Origin: Amycolatopsis marina
Lineage (GTDB): Bacteria > Actinomycetota > Actinomycetes > Mycobacteriales > Pseudonocardiaceae
Direction of reading: 5' to 3'
Assembly (NCBI RefSeq): GCF_900111885.1
Contig: NZ_FOKG01000019.1
Coordinates: 62,001 to 126,000 of the forward strand
DNA: 64,000 bases
Position numbers and translations under genes: made by a program. Below the pieces are notes generated by a model that was not told the DNA's origin, ran no database searches, and saw only the letters and a list, made by a program, of their open reading frames with translations. Position 1 is the first letter of the stretch; the number at the start of each line of letters is the position of its first letter. This document shows positions 50,983 to 60,184 of this stretch, one piece after another.

Positions 50983-53900
50983 TTGCGATTCGGGGTACTG
51001 GGGCCACTGACCGTGTGGCGCACCGACGGCGACCTCGTCCGGGTGCCCGAGCTCAAGGTCAGGGCGTTGCTGGCGGATCTGCTCCTGCACGAGGGCCGGG
51101 TGGTGTCGGCCGACCGGCTCGCCGAAGACCTGTGGGGCGCACGCCGGCCGGCGAACCCGGCGAACACGCTGCAGACCAAGATCTCCCAGTTGCGCAGGAC
51201 CCTGGAGGACGCCGAACCGGGTGGCAGGGCGCTCGTGGTGCACCAACCGCCCGGTTACCTGCTGCGTCTCGGCCCCGACTCGCTGGACCTGCACCGGTTC
51301 CGGTCACTGGTCGAGCGGGCGCGTGACACCGAGGACCCTCCGGCGCGCGCCGCGCTCCTGACGGACGCGCTCGCCCTGTGGCGCGGCCCCGCACTGGCGG
51401 ACTTCGGCGACGAGCCGTTCGCGGTCGCGGCGATCCAGCGGTGGACGGAGGACCGGTTGGCCGCCGTGGAACTGCGCGCCGAGGCCAGGCTCAGTCTCGG
51501 TGAGCACGCGGCCCTGACCGGCGAGCTCGGTGACCTCGTCGCCCTGCATCCGCTCCGCGAGCGACTACGGGCATTGCAGATGCGTGCGCTGTACCGTGCG
51601 GGGCGGCAGAGCGAGGCGCTGGACAGCTTCGCGGATGTGCGGCAACGCCTCGCCACCGAACTCGGCCTCGAGCCAGGCCCCGAACTGACCGAGATGCACC
51701 AGGCGATCCTGCGGCAGGATACGCAGTTGGCGGAATCCACGGAACCAGCGCCGCTGCGGGCTCGGCCACGGACGAATCTCCCCGCTGCGCTGACCGAGCT
51801 CATCGGCCGATCCGATGCCGTGCGCACGGTTCGTTCCCTGATGACCGGCTCCCGGCTGGTGACGCTCACCGGGCCAGGCGGGGTAGGGAAGACGCGCCTG
51901 GCGATCGAGGCGGCTGCGGAACTCACGGACAAGACCGCCGACGGGGTGTGGCTGGTCGAGTTCGCGGGTCTTGACCGGCACGCATGCCAGGAGACGAGTC
52001 CGCACTCGGGGGAATGGGTTCTGGAGGCCGTCGCCACCGCACTCGGCGTCCGGGAGGACCCGGCGACGGGACCACTTCCCGCGGCCGTGGGTGGCGACCT
52101 CATGGAGCGGCTCACGGACGCGGTCCGGGACAAGGATCTGCTGCTGGTGCTGGACAACTGCGAGCAGGTGGTGGCGTCCGTCGCGGCATTGGCCGAGCGG
52201 CTGCTGCGGGTCGCGCCGGGCCTGCGGATGCTGGCGACCAGCCAGGAAGCGCTGGGACTCACCGGCGAGGTGATCTGGACAGTTCCGCCACTGCGCGTCC
52301 CGATGGACGCCGGCACCTCCGCCGACCGTGCGACCGACCCCGTGGCCTCGGCGCGGATGTTCAGTGCGGTGCGGCTCCTCGAGGCACGGGCCGCCGCGGC
52401 GGTTCCCGGATTCATTCTCGACGCGGACTCCGCTCCCGTCGTCGCGGCGATCTGCCGCAGACTCGACGGTATTCCGCTGGCACTGGAACTGGCCGCCACG
52501 AGGGTCCGGGTGCTGGGAGTGCACGAACTGCTCGCTCGCCTCGACGACCGGTTCCGGCTGCTCGACGCGCCGCGGCGAGGAGCACCGGCGCGGCAACGGA
52601 CCCTGCGAGCGATGATCGACTGGAGCTGGGAGCTGCTGAGTGAGGCCGAACAGGCGGTGCTGCGCAGGCTGGCGGTGCACGCCGAGGGCTGCGATCTCGA
52701 TGCGGCCGAGGCGGTCTGCGCCGGTGCCGGCGTCGAGCCCGCCGAGGTGCTGGACCTGTTGGCCCGGCTCGTCGAGCGCTCACTGGTCGTCTGCCACCAG
52801 CAGGGTGCCCAGGGGCCGAGGTACCGGCTGCTCGAATCGGTGGCCGCCTACTGCCTGGAGCGCGTGCGGGAAGCAGGCGAGCTGGCGCGTGTTCGAGAGC
52901 GGCACAGCCGGTTCTACACCGATCTCGCCGAACGAGCCGAACATCTGCTGCGCGGGCCCGGGCAGCGGGCCTGGCTAAATCGACTGGACGCGGAGACCGG
53001 CAATGTGCGGGCCGCGCTCGACACGGCCGTCCAGCGCGGCGATGCGGATCTGGCGCTGCGTCTGGTGAATTCCATGACCTGGTTCTGGTTCCTGCGCGGA
53101 CGAATCGGCGAGGCCCGGCGATCGCTGCACGCGGCGATCGCGGTGGGCGCCGCGTCCGACGACGCCAGGTCATCCGCCGTCGCCATGCTCGAAGGCCTTG
53201 CGGTGCTGGATGGTGCGAGCGCGGACGCGGCGGCGATCGAACTCGCCAGGAAGATCGACGATCCCGCGACGCGCGCGAGGGCCTTGTGGTTCCTGGGGTA
53301 CGTCACCTCCACGGTCGCCGATCTGACGACGGGGCAGCAGCTGACCGAGGCCGCACTGGCCGAGTTCGAGGCGGTCGGTGACGACTGGGGGATCGCGGCG
53401 GCGCTGAGCGACCGGTCGAGCCAGGCCATGGCCAAGGGCGAGCTGGCACTCGCCGCGAAGTACGCGGCCAGCAGCGGCGAACTGTTCGGCCGACTCGGCG
53501 ACCGCTGGGGACAGTTGCAGGCGTCGTTCGCGCTCGGGACGCTGGCCGAGCTGAGGGGTGACTACGCCGAGGCCGCACGCCTGCACCGCGCGGGACTGGG
53601 GATGGCCGAGGATCTCAGGTTGTGGCCGGAAGTCTCCTTCCAGCTCTCCTGGCTCGGCAGGATCTTCCTGCTCTCCGGGGACTTCGATCAGGCGAAGCAG
53701 TTCCACGAGCGGGCGCTTCGGCTGGCCGTCGACCACGGGTTCAAGCCGGGCGAGATGTACGCCGAGACCGGGCTGGCCCTGGGTGCGCGCAGGCAGGGGG
53801 ACCTGGACGCCGCCGAGCGACACCTGCACTCGGTGCTGGAATGGAACCGCGCGGTGGATTTCGAGCCCGGTAACTCCCTGATCCTCGCCGAACTGGGCTT

Positions 53901-54222
53901 CGTCGCCGAGCTGCGCGGGGACGCGGAGGTCGCACGGCGCAGGCAACTGGAAGGCCTGGCGATCGCCCGCAGGAGTGGTGATCCCCGGGCTCTCGCCCTG
54001 GCCTACGAAGGCCTCGCGGGCGCGCTGGCTCTCGCAGCCGAGCACGCGGCCGCCGCCCGTCTGCTCGGCTCGGCGACGCGGATGCGAGCGGGCGTGGGAG
54101 CCCCCCTCCCCGAAGGCGAACGCGGCGACGTCGACCGCATCACGAGAGCGGTGCGCACCGCCCTCGGCGAACCCACGTTCGTCACCGAATTCGAGCAGGA
54201 ACCGCACCTCACACCCGGTTGA
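50983..54222 (+). CDS. SARP/AfsR-type regulator with NB-ARC ATPase and TPR domains
   Basis: A 1079-residue regulator. The N-terminus RFGVLGPLTVWRTDGD starts a winged-helix DNA-binding domain (1-90), followed by the bacterial transcriptional activation domain (95-240). An NB-ARC ATPase has Walker A LTGPGGVGKTRLA (K303) and Walker B LLLVLDNCEQVV. The last about 400 residues are tetratricopeptide-like helices. A TTG start at 50983 is inferred from the family N-terminus; the ribosome site is weak. Such regulators activate secondary-metabolite or nutrient-response genes on ATP and ligand signals. It is divergent from the imine-reductase pair, its likely targets. Confidence 0.92.
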   Translation: MRFGVLGPLTVWRTDGDLVRVPELKVRALLADLLLHEGRVVSADRLAEDLWGARRPANPANTLQTKISQLRRTLEDAEPGGRALVVHQPPGYLLRLGPDSLDLHRFRSLVERARDTEDPPARAALLTDALALWRGPALADFGDEPFAVAAIQRWTEDRLAAVELRAEARLSLGEHAALTGELGDLVALHPLRERLRALQMRALYRAGRQSEALDSFADVRQRLATELGLEPGPELTEMHQAILRQDTQLAESTEPAPLRARPRTNLPAALTELIGRSDAVRTVRSLMTGSRLVTLTGPGGVGKTRLAIEAAAELTDKTADGVWLVEFAGLDRHACQETSPHSGEWVLEAVATALGVREDPATGPLPAAVGGDLMERLTDAVRDKDLLLVLDNCEQVVASVAALAERLLRVAPGLRMLATSQEALGLTGEVIWTVPPLRVPMDAGTSADRATDPVASARMFSAVRLLEARAAAAVPGFILDADSAPVVAAICRRLDGIPLALELAATRVRVLGVHELLARLDDRFRLLDAPRRGAPARQRTLRAMIDWSWELLSEAEQAVLRRLAVHAEGCDLDAAEAVCAGAGVEPAEVLDLLARLVERSLVVCHQQGAQGPRYRLLESVAAYCLERVREAGELARVRERHSRFYTDLAERAEHLLRGPGQRAWLNRLDAETGNVRAALDTAVQRGDADLALRLVNSMTWFWFLRGRIGEARRSLHAAIAVGAASDDARSSAVAMLEGLAVLDGASADAAAIELARKIDDPATRARALWFLGYVTSTVADLTTGQQLTEAALAEFEAVGDDWGIAAALSDRSSQAMAKGELALAAKYAASSGELFGRLGDRWGQLQASFALGTLAELRGDYAEAARLHRAGLGMAEDLRLWPEVSFQLSWLGRIFLLSGDFDQAKQFHERALRLAVDHGFKPGEMYAETGLALGARRQGDLDAAERHLHSVLEWNRAVDFEPGNSLILAELGFVAELRGDAEVARRRQLEGLAIARRSGDPRALALAYEGLAGALALAAEHAAAARLLGSATRMRAGVGAPLPEGERGDVDRITRAVRTALGEPTFVTEFEQEPHLTPG

Positions 54223-54223
54223 C

Positions 54224-54258
54224 GAGGATGTCCCCAAAGCCACATCGGGGACATCCTC
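54224..54258. terminator. Hairpin between the SARP gene and the DHA2 transporter
   Basis: A 12-bp perfect stem, GAGGATGTCCCC with GGGGACATCCTC, around an 11-nt loop begins 1 nt after the SARP stop. It lies between two convergent genes and can serve both. Confidence 0.75.
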
Positions 54259-54271
54259 GGATGTCCGTGCC

Positions 54272-55737
54272 CTAGTGCCCGGCCATGACCGGAGCGGCGG
54301 TGTTCTCGTCGCTGTCGGTGTCCGGCTCAGGCGGCGCCACCTTCTTGCGGGGCAGGAAGAGCGCGGGGATCAGGCAGACCGCGATCAGAATCAGCGCCCA
54401 GGTGAACGTGGTGGCGAACGAGTCCGCCGCCAGCACCGCGGCAGCGTCCCGCGTTTGCGGATTGAGCAGCGCTCCGGTGCCAATTGCCCTTCGCTGGTCG
54501 GCACGCCGAACTTTCCGGCGAGCACCCCGGCCAGGATGATCGACATGACCGCCGAGCCGATGGCCCCGGAGGCCTGTTGCACGATGTTCGTCGCGGTCGA
54601 GGCCCTGGCCACCTGCTTGTGTGTCAGTGTCTGCAGCGCGGCGGACATGATCGGCATCATCGTCGAACCCATGCCGAGGCCCATCACGAACAGTGCGGGC
54701 AGCAGCAGCCAGTACGACGTGTCCGGGCCGACGGTGGTGAACACAGCGAGTCCGGCAACGATCAGCACCAGGCCGGGAAGCACCACCTTGCCCGAGCCGA
54801 TCCTGTCGGCGAGCCTGCCCGCGATCGGCATCGTCACCATGGCGCCGATGCCCTGTGGGGCGAGCAACAGTCCGGCCGTCAGCGCTGTCTCCCCACGGAC
54901 CAGCAGGAAATAGGTCGGCAGCAGGAGCATCGCCCCGAAGAACGACACCGAGAAGATCGACATCGTGAGGACTGCGATCGAGAATGTGCGGTTGCGGAAC
55001 AGGTGCAGATCGATCAACGGCTGCGCGATCCTGGTGGCCCGCAGGAGGAATCCGGCGACCAGAACGATTCCGGCGGCGCCGGGCAGCCAGACGCTCGTCG
55101 CACCGACACCGCCCGCGTCGGGCAGGTTGGACACGCCGTAGATCAGCAATGCGAGCCCCGGTGAGAGCATCAGCATTCCCGGGAAGTCGAAACGGTTCGC
55201 GGGCTCGGGCCGGTCCTTCGGCAGCAGCCGGGCAGCGAGCAGCAGTGCGACCGCGCCGATCGGCACGTTGATGAAGAAGATCCAGCGCCAGCTGACCGCG
55301 TCGACGAGCCAGCCGCCGAGAATGGGTCCGCCGATCGGCCCGAGCAGCATCGGCACGCCCAGTACCGACATCACCCTGCCGACGCGGTGCGGCCCGGCGG
55401 CCCTCGTCAGGATCGTCATGCCTGCGGGCATCAGCATCCCGCCGCCGAGTCCCTGCAGGACGCGGAAGATGATGAGCGTCTCGACGTTCCAGGCGAATCC
55501 CGCGAGCACGGATCCGGCGAGGAAAAGCACGATGGCGAGCAGGTAGAGGCGTTTGGTACCGAACCGGTCGGAGGCCCAGCCGGTCACCGGGATAACCGTG
55601 ACGAGCGCCAGCATGTAACCGGTCGCGACCCATTGAATGGTGTCGAACGACGTCTGGAACTCGATCGTCAACGTCTGCAACGCGACGTTGACGACTGTCG
55701 TGTCCAGAATCGCCATTATGGCGCCCAGCACGACCAC
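54272..55737 (-). pseudogene. DHA2-family (EmrB/QacA-like) multidrug exporter, one-base frameshift
   Basis: The frame from GTG 55737 encodes a 14-helix drug:H+ antiporter. It opens with LGAIMAILDTTVVNVAL, then DRFGTKRLYLLAIVLF and LGGGMLMPAGMTIL. Near 54476 it shifts: after SEGQLA the expected GALLNPQTRDAAAVLAADSF and the last hydrophobic helix continue in another frame to a stop at 54272. Restoring one base in GGCACCGG (to GGCCACCGG) would give QLATGALLN and a complete protein of about 488 residues. So it is either a very recent pseudogene or a sequencing error. The gene begins within 18 bp of the DinB-like stop and may be co-transcribed with it. Confidence 0.8.
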
Positions 55738-55754
55738 CGAGGCGACGACGTGCC

Positions 55755-56261
55755 TCAGGCGCCCACGGTGCCGTCAATGCCCTCGCGCAAGAAGTCGGCG
55801 TGCCCGTTGTGCCGGGCGTACTCGTGGATGAGGTGCAGCATCACCAGCCGCAGCGAGACATCCTCGCCCCACTTCGGGAAATGACCGGTCACGTCGAGCG
55901 AATCCGCCTCCTGCTCGATCCGGCGCGAGTGCTCAACCTCGGCCTGCCATGCGTCGAAGGCCTCCGAGCGGGTGGCCACGCTCGCGTCGTACGCCGCCTG
56001 GAAATCTCGGTTGTCCGACCAGACGAACGGGATATCCTCCGCGTTGATCACCCGGCGGAACCATGTGCGCTCCACCTCCGCCATGTGCCGCACCAGGCCG
56101 AGCAGGGACAACGTCGACGGCGGCATCGACTGCCTGCGCAGGTCCTCGTCGGAGAGTCCGTCACACTTCATCGCCAGCGTTGCCCGGTGGAAGTCCAGGA
56201 AGGCACGCAGCGTCTCCCGCTCGCCCGCCCGCAACGGCGGACCGACGCGTTCTGTTGTCAC
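55755..56261 (-). CDS. DinB/DUF664-family protein
   Basis: A 168-residue four-helix-bundle protein starting at GTG 56261. The histidines expected to bind metal are in LGLVRHMAEVERTWF, and HLIHEYARHNGHADFLREG is the hallmark C-terminal motif. Members include thiol-dependent S-transferases for mycothiol or bacillithiol, but most are uncharacterised. It lies directly upstream of the exporter gene in the same direction, so a detoxification link is possible. Confidence 0.88.
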   Translation of the reverse strand: MTTERVGPPLRAGERETLRAFLDFHRATLAMKCDGLSDEDLRRQSMPPSTLSLLGLVRHMAEVERTWFRRVINAEDIPFVWSDNRDFQAAYDASVATRSEAFDAWQAEVEHSRRIEQEADSLDVTGHFPKWGEDVSLRLVMLHLIHEYARHNGHADFLREGIDGTVGA

Positions 56262-56353
56262 GACGCCATGTTACCGAGCGGCAGGTCCGACGAGGCCGAA
56301 CTGCTGGACAAGCACGCAGAGAAGGCCGCACGGCGGGATCAAAGCGCTTGCTG

Positions 56354-57931
56354 CTACTGGTCTTCATCGTCATGCAGCGGGCGATCCTGCGCGGACAGAC
56401 CTGAGCCGAGAAGCGTTGTCCGCACGTCGTTCTTGAGCACCTTGCCCACTTTCGACCGCGGCAGGTCAGACCAGAACTCGACCTGCTTGGGAGCCTTGAC
56501 ACCACCGACCCGGTCCCGCACGAAGCGGCGGATCTCCCCGCCCGTAGCCGGGCTCTCCGGGTACAGCTGCACGACGGCGGTCACCCGTTCACCCCACTTG
56601 TCGTCGGGCAACCCGATGACCGCACAGTCCTGCACGGCGGGATGGGCCATCAGCGCCTGCTCGATCTCTGCCGAGTAAACGTTGAACCCGCCGGTGATGA
56701 TCATGTCCTTGGCTCGGTCGACGATGAAGAGATAGTTGTCCTCGTCGAGGTAGCCGATGTCGCCGGTGTGGTGCCAGCCGTGCCGCGCCGCGTCCTCGGA
56801 TGCTTCGGTGTCCTTGTAGTAGCCGGCCATGACCAGTGGGCCCCGTACGACGATCTCGCCGCGTTTCCCGGCAGGCAGCAGCCTGCCCTGCTCGTTCATG
56901 ATCGCGACGGTGACCAGCGGAGTGGGCCGCCCGGCCGACGTGAGCCGCGACCGAGCGAGGGAACCGTCGGCGAGGAAGTGGTCCGCCGGTGCCATGGTGG
57001 AGATCATCATCGGCGCCTCAGTCTGACCGAACAGCTGGGCGAACACCGGCCCGATCCGCTCGATGGCCTCCTCCAGACGAGTGGCCGACATCGGTGCCGC
57101 TCCATACCAGAAGCACAGCAGGGAATCGAGATCCGCCGAGTCGAGGCCGTCGTGCCCGAGGAGCAGGTAGATCAGCGTCGGAGGCAGGAAGGTGTGCGTC
57201 ACCCGGTGTCGCTCGATCAGCGTGAGGAAGGTGTCGAGCCGCGGGCTCGGCATGATCACGATCTCCCCGCCGAGGGCCATGATCGGAAAGCAGAGCACGC
57301 CCGCCGCGTGGGTGAGTGGAGCGATCGCCAGGTACACCGGACGATCCGGGAACGGATAGCTCATCAGGGTCAGCGCGGACATCGTCTCGAGGTTGTGCCC
57401 GGTGAGCATCACTCCCTTGGGCTTGCCTGTGGTGCCCCCGGTCCCGACGATCATCGCGATATCGTCCACCGGTGCGCGCTCACACCGCGTTTCGGGGACA
57501 CCGGCCAGCCAGTGGTCGAAGGAGGCCGCTCCCGGCACCTGGTCGTCGAGGCAGACGAGGGTGTTCAACTTCGGCAACCACGGCATGATCTGTGTGACCA
57601 GCGCGGCGAAGGCTCCTTGGAAGATCAGGCACGTGCAGTCGAAAAGGTCGAGCAGGTCCCGGTTCTCCCCCGCCTCGTTGCGCGGATTGACCGGACACCA
57701 GACGGCGCCCGCACGAGCGATGCCGAAGACGCAGGAGAAGGCCGTCGGGTCGTTCCCGGACAGGATCGCGACCTTCTCCCCCGCCCGCACACCGGATCGC
57801 TCCAGCGCTCGGGCGACCTTCCAGGAGAGTTCCTGCACCTCGCCGTAGGACAGGGAGTTTCCCTCGGTCGTCAGGCACGGGGCGGCCGCGCCCAGTGAGG
57901 CGCCCTTGTCGAGATAGTCGGTCAGGCGCAC
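56354..57931 (-). CDS. AMP-forming acyl-CoA synthetase
   Basis: A 525-residue ANL ligase from GTG 57931, with AGAGGAG 7 nt upstream. The phosphate loop reads IVGTGGTTGKPKGVM, with Gly where TSGTTG is usual. LFGQTEAPMM, HHTGDIGYLDEDNYLFIVDR and the lysine in SKVGKVLKND follow. It activates an unidentified carboxylic acid. It shares direction with the saccharopine-dehydrogenase-like and SDR genes upstream but is separated from them by a strong hairpin, so it may be partly independent of that operon. Confidence 0.92.
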   Translation of the reverse strand: MRLTDYLDKGASLGAAAPCLTTEGNSLSYGEVQELSWKVARALERSGVRAGEKVAILSGNDPTAFSCVFGIARAGAVWCPVNPRNEAGENRDLLDLFDCTCLIFQGAFAALVTQIMPWLPKLNTLVCLDDQVPGAASFDHWLAGVPETRCERAPVDDIAMIVGTGGTTGKPKGVMLTGHNLETMSALTLMSYPFPDRPVYLAIAPLTHAAGVLCFPIMALGGEIVIMPSPRLDTFLTLIERHRVTHTFLPPTLIYLLLGHDGLDSADLDSLLCFWYGAAPMSATRLEEAIERIGPVFAQLFGQTEAPMMISTMAPADHFLADGSLARSRLTSAGRPTPLVTVAIMNEQGRLLPAGKRGEIVVRGPLVMAGYYKDTEASEDAARHGWHHTGDIGYLDEDNYLFIVDRAKDMIITGGFNVYSAEIEQALMAHPAVQDCAVIGLPDDKWGERVTAVVQLYPESPATGGEIRRFVRDRVGGVKAPKQVEFWSDLPRSKVGKVLKNDVRTTLLGSGLSAQDRPLHDDEDQ

Positions 57932-57970
57932 CGGAAGCTCCTCTGGGCTGGAGTACTGACGGGGGCGGAT

Positions 57971-58003
57971 GGCACTCGCACAGCACACGGCTGTGCGAGT
58001 GCC
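57971..58003. terminator. 14-bp-stem hairpin after the saccharopine-dehydrogenase-like gene
   Basis: GGCACTCGCACAGC pairs perfectly with GCTGTGCGAGTGCC around a 5-nt loop. On the transcribed minus strand it starts 10 bp after the stop of the gene at 58013 and lies 40 bp before the ligase start. Confidence 0.75.
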
Positions 58004-58012
58004 GTCGGACGG

Positions 58013-59134
58013 TCAGTTGTGGACGGTGAGCACCGGGTCGAGCACGAGGCCGAAGCTCCGCAGCACGCCCAGCAACTCGCGGTGGCCGAATGCCTGGCAC
58101 GCGGAGGCGAGGCCGGCTCGTTTCGGCGCCTGCTGGATCAGCGAGTACGCGGCGTGTGCCTGCAGCAGACCGGTCTGCTTGTAGTTGCTGTTGCCGTGAA
58201 TCACACAGTGCGCGCGGCCGAGGGGACCCGACGCGTGCACGGAGTCCAGCGAGGTGTTGATCCGCGGATTCTCCCGGGGCGGCATACCCGCCTGTACCGA
58301 ACCCGCGATCTCGGCAAGGGCCGCTTCCTGCTGCTCCGGGGGAAGGGGCCGGATCTTCTCCTCGAACATCGCCACCGTGTCGAGCACGCCTTGCATCACC
58401 GCCCGATCGTGAACACCGCCCAGGACCTTCACGTTGGCCACCCGCGGATCGTCCTTGAACCACACCGGATGACTCGTTCCGCCCCACGGCACCGCGAGCG
58501 CGAGTTCGTGAGCACCGGGAATGCACAGCTCTCTGGCGGTCGAAGGGTCCCACTTCCGGTACTCGTTCTGCTCGAGGTAGAACCAGTCCGCCTTGAGGAT
58601 GGTGAAGATCGTCTGGGTAGAGGCGTAGGTCGGGAATCCCTTCCAGAGCACCGCGATGTCAAGTGTGTCCAGCCCCGGCGTCTCCAGGCAGATGTTGGCC
58701 GCGATCTCGCCGGTCGTGTACATCTGTGCGATGCCGGGCGAAAGCAGCAGCCCGCGGTCGGCGAACGCGGTGCTCCATCGGCTCTGCGCGTCGAGGACCC
58801 AGTCCTGTTCGCCGGTGGTGTCGAGATAGTGACAGCCCGCGGCGAGACTCGCCTGGACGACCTCGGGCCCGTACTTGATGAAGGGGCCCACCATGTTGCT
58901 GACCACCTTGGCACCACTGAAGAGTTCGGTCAGCGGCCCGACCGCATGCTCGACCTCGACCACTTCGTGATCGACGGTGTCGATGCCGGGAATCCTGCTC
59001 AGAACCTCGTGAATCCGGGCCTTGTCCCTGCCTGCCGCGATGAACGGGACGTTGAGCTCGCGGAGGTACTCGCACACGAGCCTGCCGGTGTAGCCGGAGG
59101 CCCCGTAGACGACGACGGGCTTACTGCTGCTCAT
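58013..59134 (-). CDS. Saccharopine dehydrogenase-like NAD(P)-binding protein (DUF5938 type)
   Basis: A 373-residue protein with an N-terminal Rossmann domain, VVVYGASGYTGRLVCEYLREL at its start (key loop GASGYTG), then VVSNMVGPFIKYGPEVVQAS and GCHYLDTTGEQDWV, typical of the saccharopine-dehydrogenase/trans-enoyl-reductase group. The C-terminal half, including WKGFPTYASTQTIF and HCVIHGNSNYKQTGLLQAHA, looks like the DUF5938 extension. It probably reduces or oxidises a lipid-like or CoA-linked substrate. It forms an operon with the SDR 36 bp upstream and is likely controlled by the divergent TetR. Confidence 0.82.
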   Translation of the reverse strand: MSSSKPVVVYGASGYTGRLVCEYLRELNVPFIAAGRDKARIHEVLSRIPGIDTVDHEVVEVEHAVGPLTELFSGAKVVSNMVGPFIKYGPEVVQASLAAGCHYLDTTGEQDWVLDAQSRWSTAFADRGLLLSPGIAQMYTTGEIAANICLETPGLDTLDIAVLWKGFPTYASTQTIFTILKADWFYLEQNEYRKWDPSTARELCIPGAHELALAVPWGGTSHPVWFKDDPRVANVKVLGGVHDRAVMQGVLDTVAMFEEKIRPLPPEQQEAALAEIAGSVQAGMPPRENPRINTSLDSVHASGPLGRAHCVIHGNSNYKQTGLLQAHAAYSLIQQAPKRAGLASACQAFGHRELLGVLRSFGLVLDPVLTVHN

Positions 59135-59170
59135 GGGAAACCTTTCGAGAGGTGTTGCCGGAGGTGTGGT

Positions 59171-59974
59171 TCACATGCCCATTCCGCCGTCGACCGGAAG
59201 ACCGGCGCCGGTGACGAAGCGAGCAGCGTCCGAGGCGAGGAAGACGACCGCGTCGGCCATGTCGGCGACCTCGCCGAGCCTGCCGAGCGGAGTCAGCCCG
59301 ATGACGTCTCCGACGGCCGCCTCCGGGCTGGGCCACAAACCGATGTCCGCCACGTCCTGCGCGAGCCGCATCCCCATCTGGGTGGGCACGAGTCCGGGAT
59401 AGACGCAGTTGACGCGGACGCCGTAGCCGAGCTTGCCGGACTCCGCTGCCGCGACCTTGGTCAGGCGTTCGACCGCCGACTTCGTCGCGGAGTAGCCACT
59501 GATCGCCGGAAAGGCGATCGTCGCGGCGACCGAGGAGATGTTGACCACCGCTCCACCGTTGCCCGCCTCTCCGTTCGGACGCATGGCCCGGAACGCGTGC
59601 TTCAGCCCCAGTGCCGTACCCAGGACGTTCACCTCCAGCATCCGGCGTACGTCGTCCGGATCCAGGTCGACGATGAGCCCGGAGATCTCCACCCCGGCGT
59701 TGTTCACCACGATGTCCAGACCGCCGAGTTCACTGACCGTCTGGCTGATCGCCGATTCCCAGGCCGCGTCGTCGACGACATCCAGCGACACGAACCTGGC
59801 GGTTCCGCCCGACTCGGTGATCTCGTCCGCGGTCGCCTTGCCTGCGTCGGCCTGCACATCAGCGACGGCGACGGCCGCACCGGCGGCGGCGAGTGCCTGG
59901 GCCATACCCGCGCCCAGTCCTGACGCGCCTCCGGTCACCAGCGCCGTGCGCCCGGTCAGATCATGAACGTTCAT
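59171..59974 (-). CDS. Short-chain dehydrogenase/reductase
   Basis: A 267-residue classical SDR from ATG 59974, with GAGGAGGAG about 7 nt upstream. TGGASGLGAGMAQAL is the cofactor loop, with Asp after beta-2 (VAVADVQADA) favouring NAD. NNAG and the SGYSATKSAVERL active-site helix follow. It is the first gene of the operon under the TetR palindromes at 60065-60104. It probably oxidises a hydroxy group in an uncharacterised steroid- or terpene-like or acyl-CoA pathway shared with its neighbours. Confidence 0.92.
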   Translation of the reverse strand: MNVHDLTGRTALVTGGASGLGAGMAQALAAAGAAVAVADVQADAGKATADEITESGGTARFVSLDVVDDAAWESAISQTVSELGGLDIVVNNAGVEISGLIVDLDPDDVRRMLEVNVLGTALGLKHAFRAMRPNGEAGNGGAVVNISSVAATIAFPAISGYSATKSAVERLTKVAAAESGKLGYGVRVNCVYPGLVPTQMGMRLAQDVADIGLWPSPEAAVGDVIGLTPLGRLGEVADMADAVVFLASDAARFVTGAGLPVDGGMGM

Positions 59975-60064
59975 CGAACATCTCCTCCTCGAGATGACTG
60001 ACCGGGGCACCGATCACTCCGTCGACCCCGTCGCCTTGTGGCGTGTGCCACAGCGTGCTCGATA

Positions 60065-60104
60065 TCTTGACGATCGTCAAGACTTTTTTGGACGACTGTC
60101 AAGA
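60065..60104. promoter_or_regulatory. TetR operators: one perfect 18-bp palindrome plus one degenerate copy
   Basis: TCTTGACGATCGTCAAGA (60065-60082) is perfectly palindromic. A degenerate copy, TTGGACGACTGTCAAGA (60088-60104), follows 5 bp later. Both are between the SDR operon and the divergent tetR gene, the standard place for an autoregulatory TetR site pair. Confidence 0.7.
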
Positions 60105-60184
60105 TTGGTGGCGCCACGGAGCCGGCCGGCGGGATAGACTCTTCGGACGGGCTCGCACGGTGCGAGCGGAAAGGCCGACGGGAC

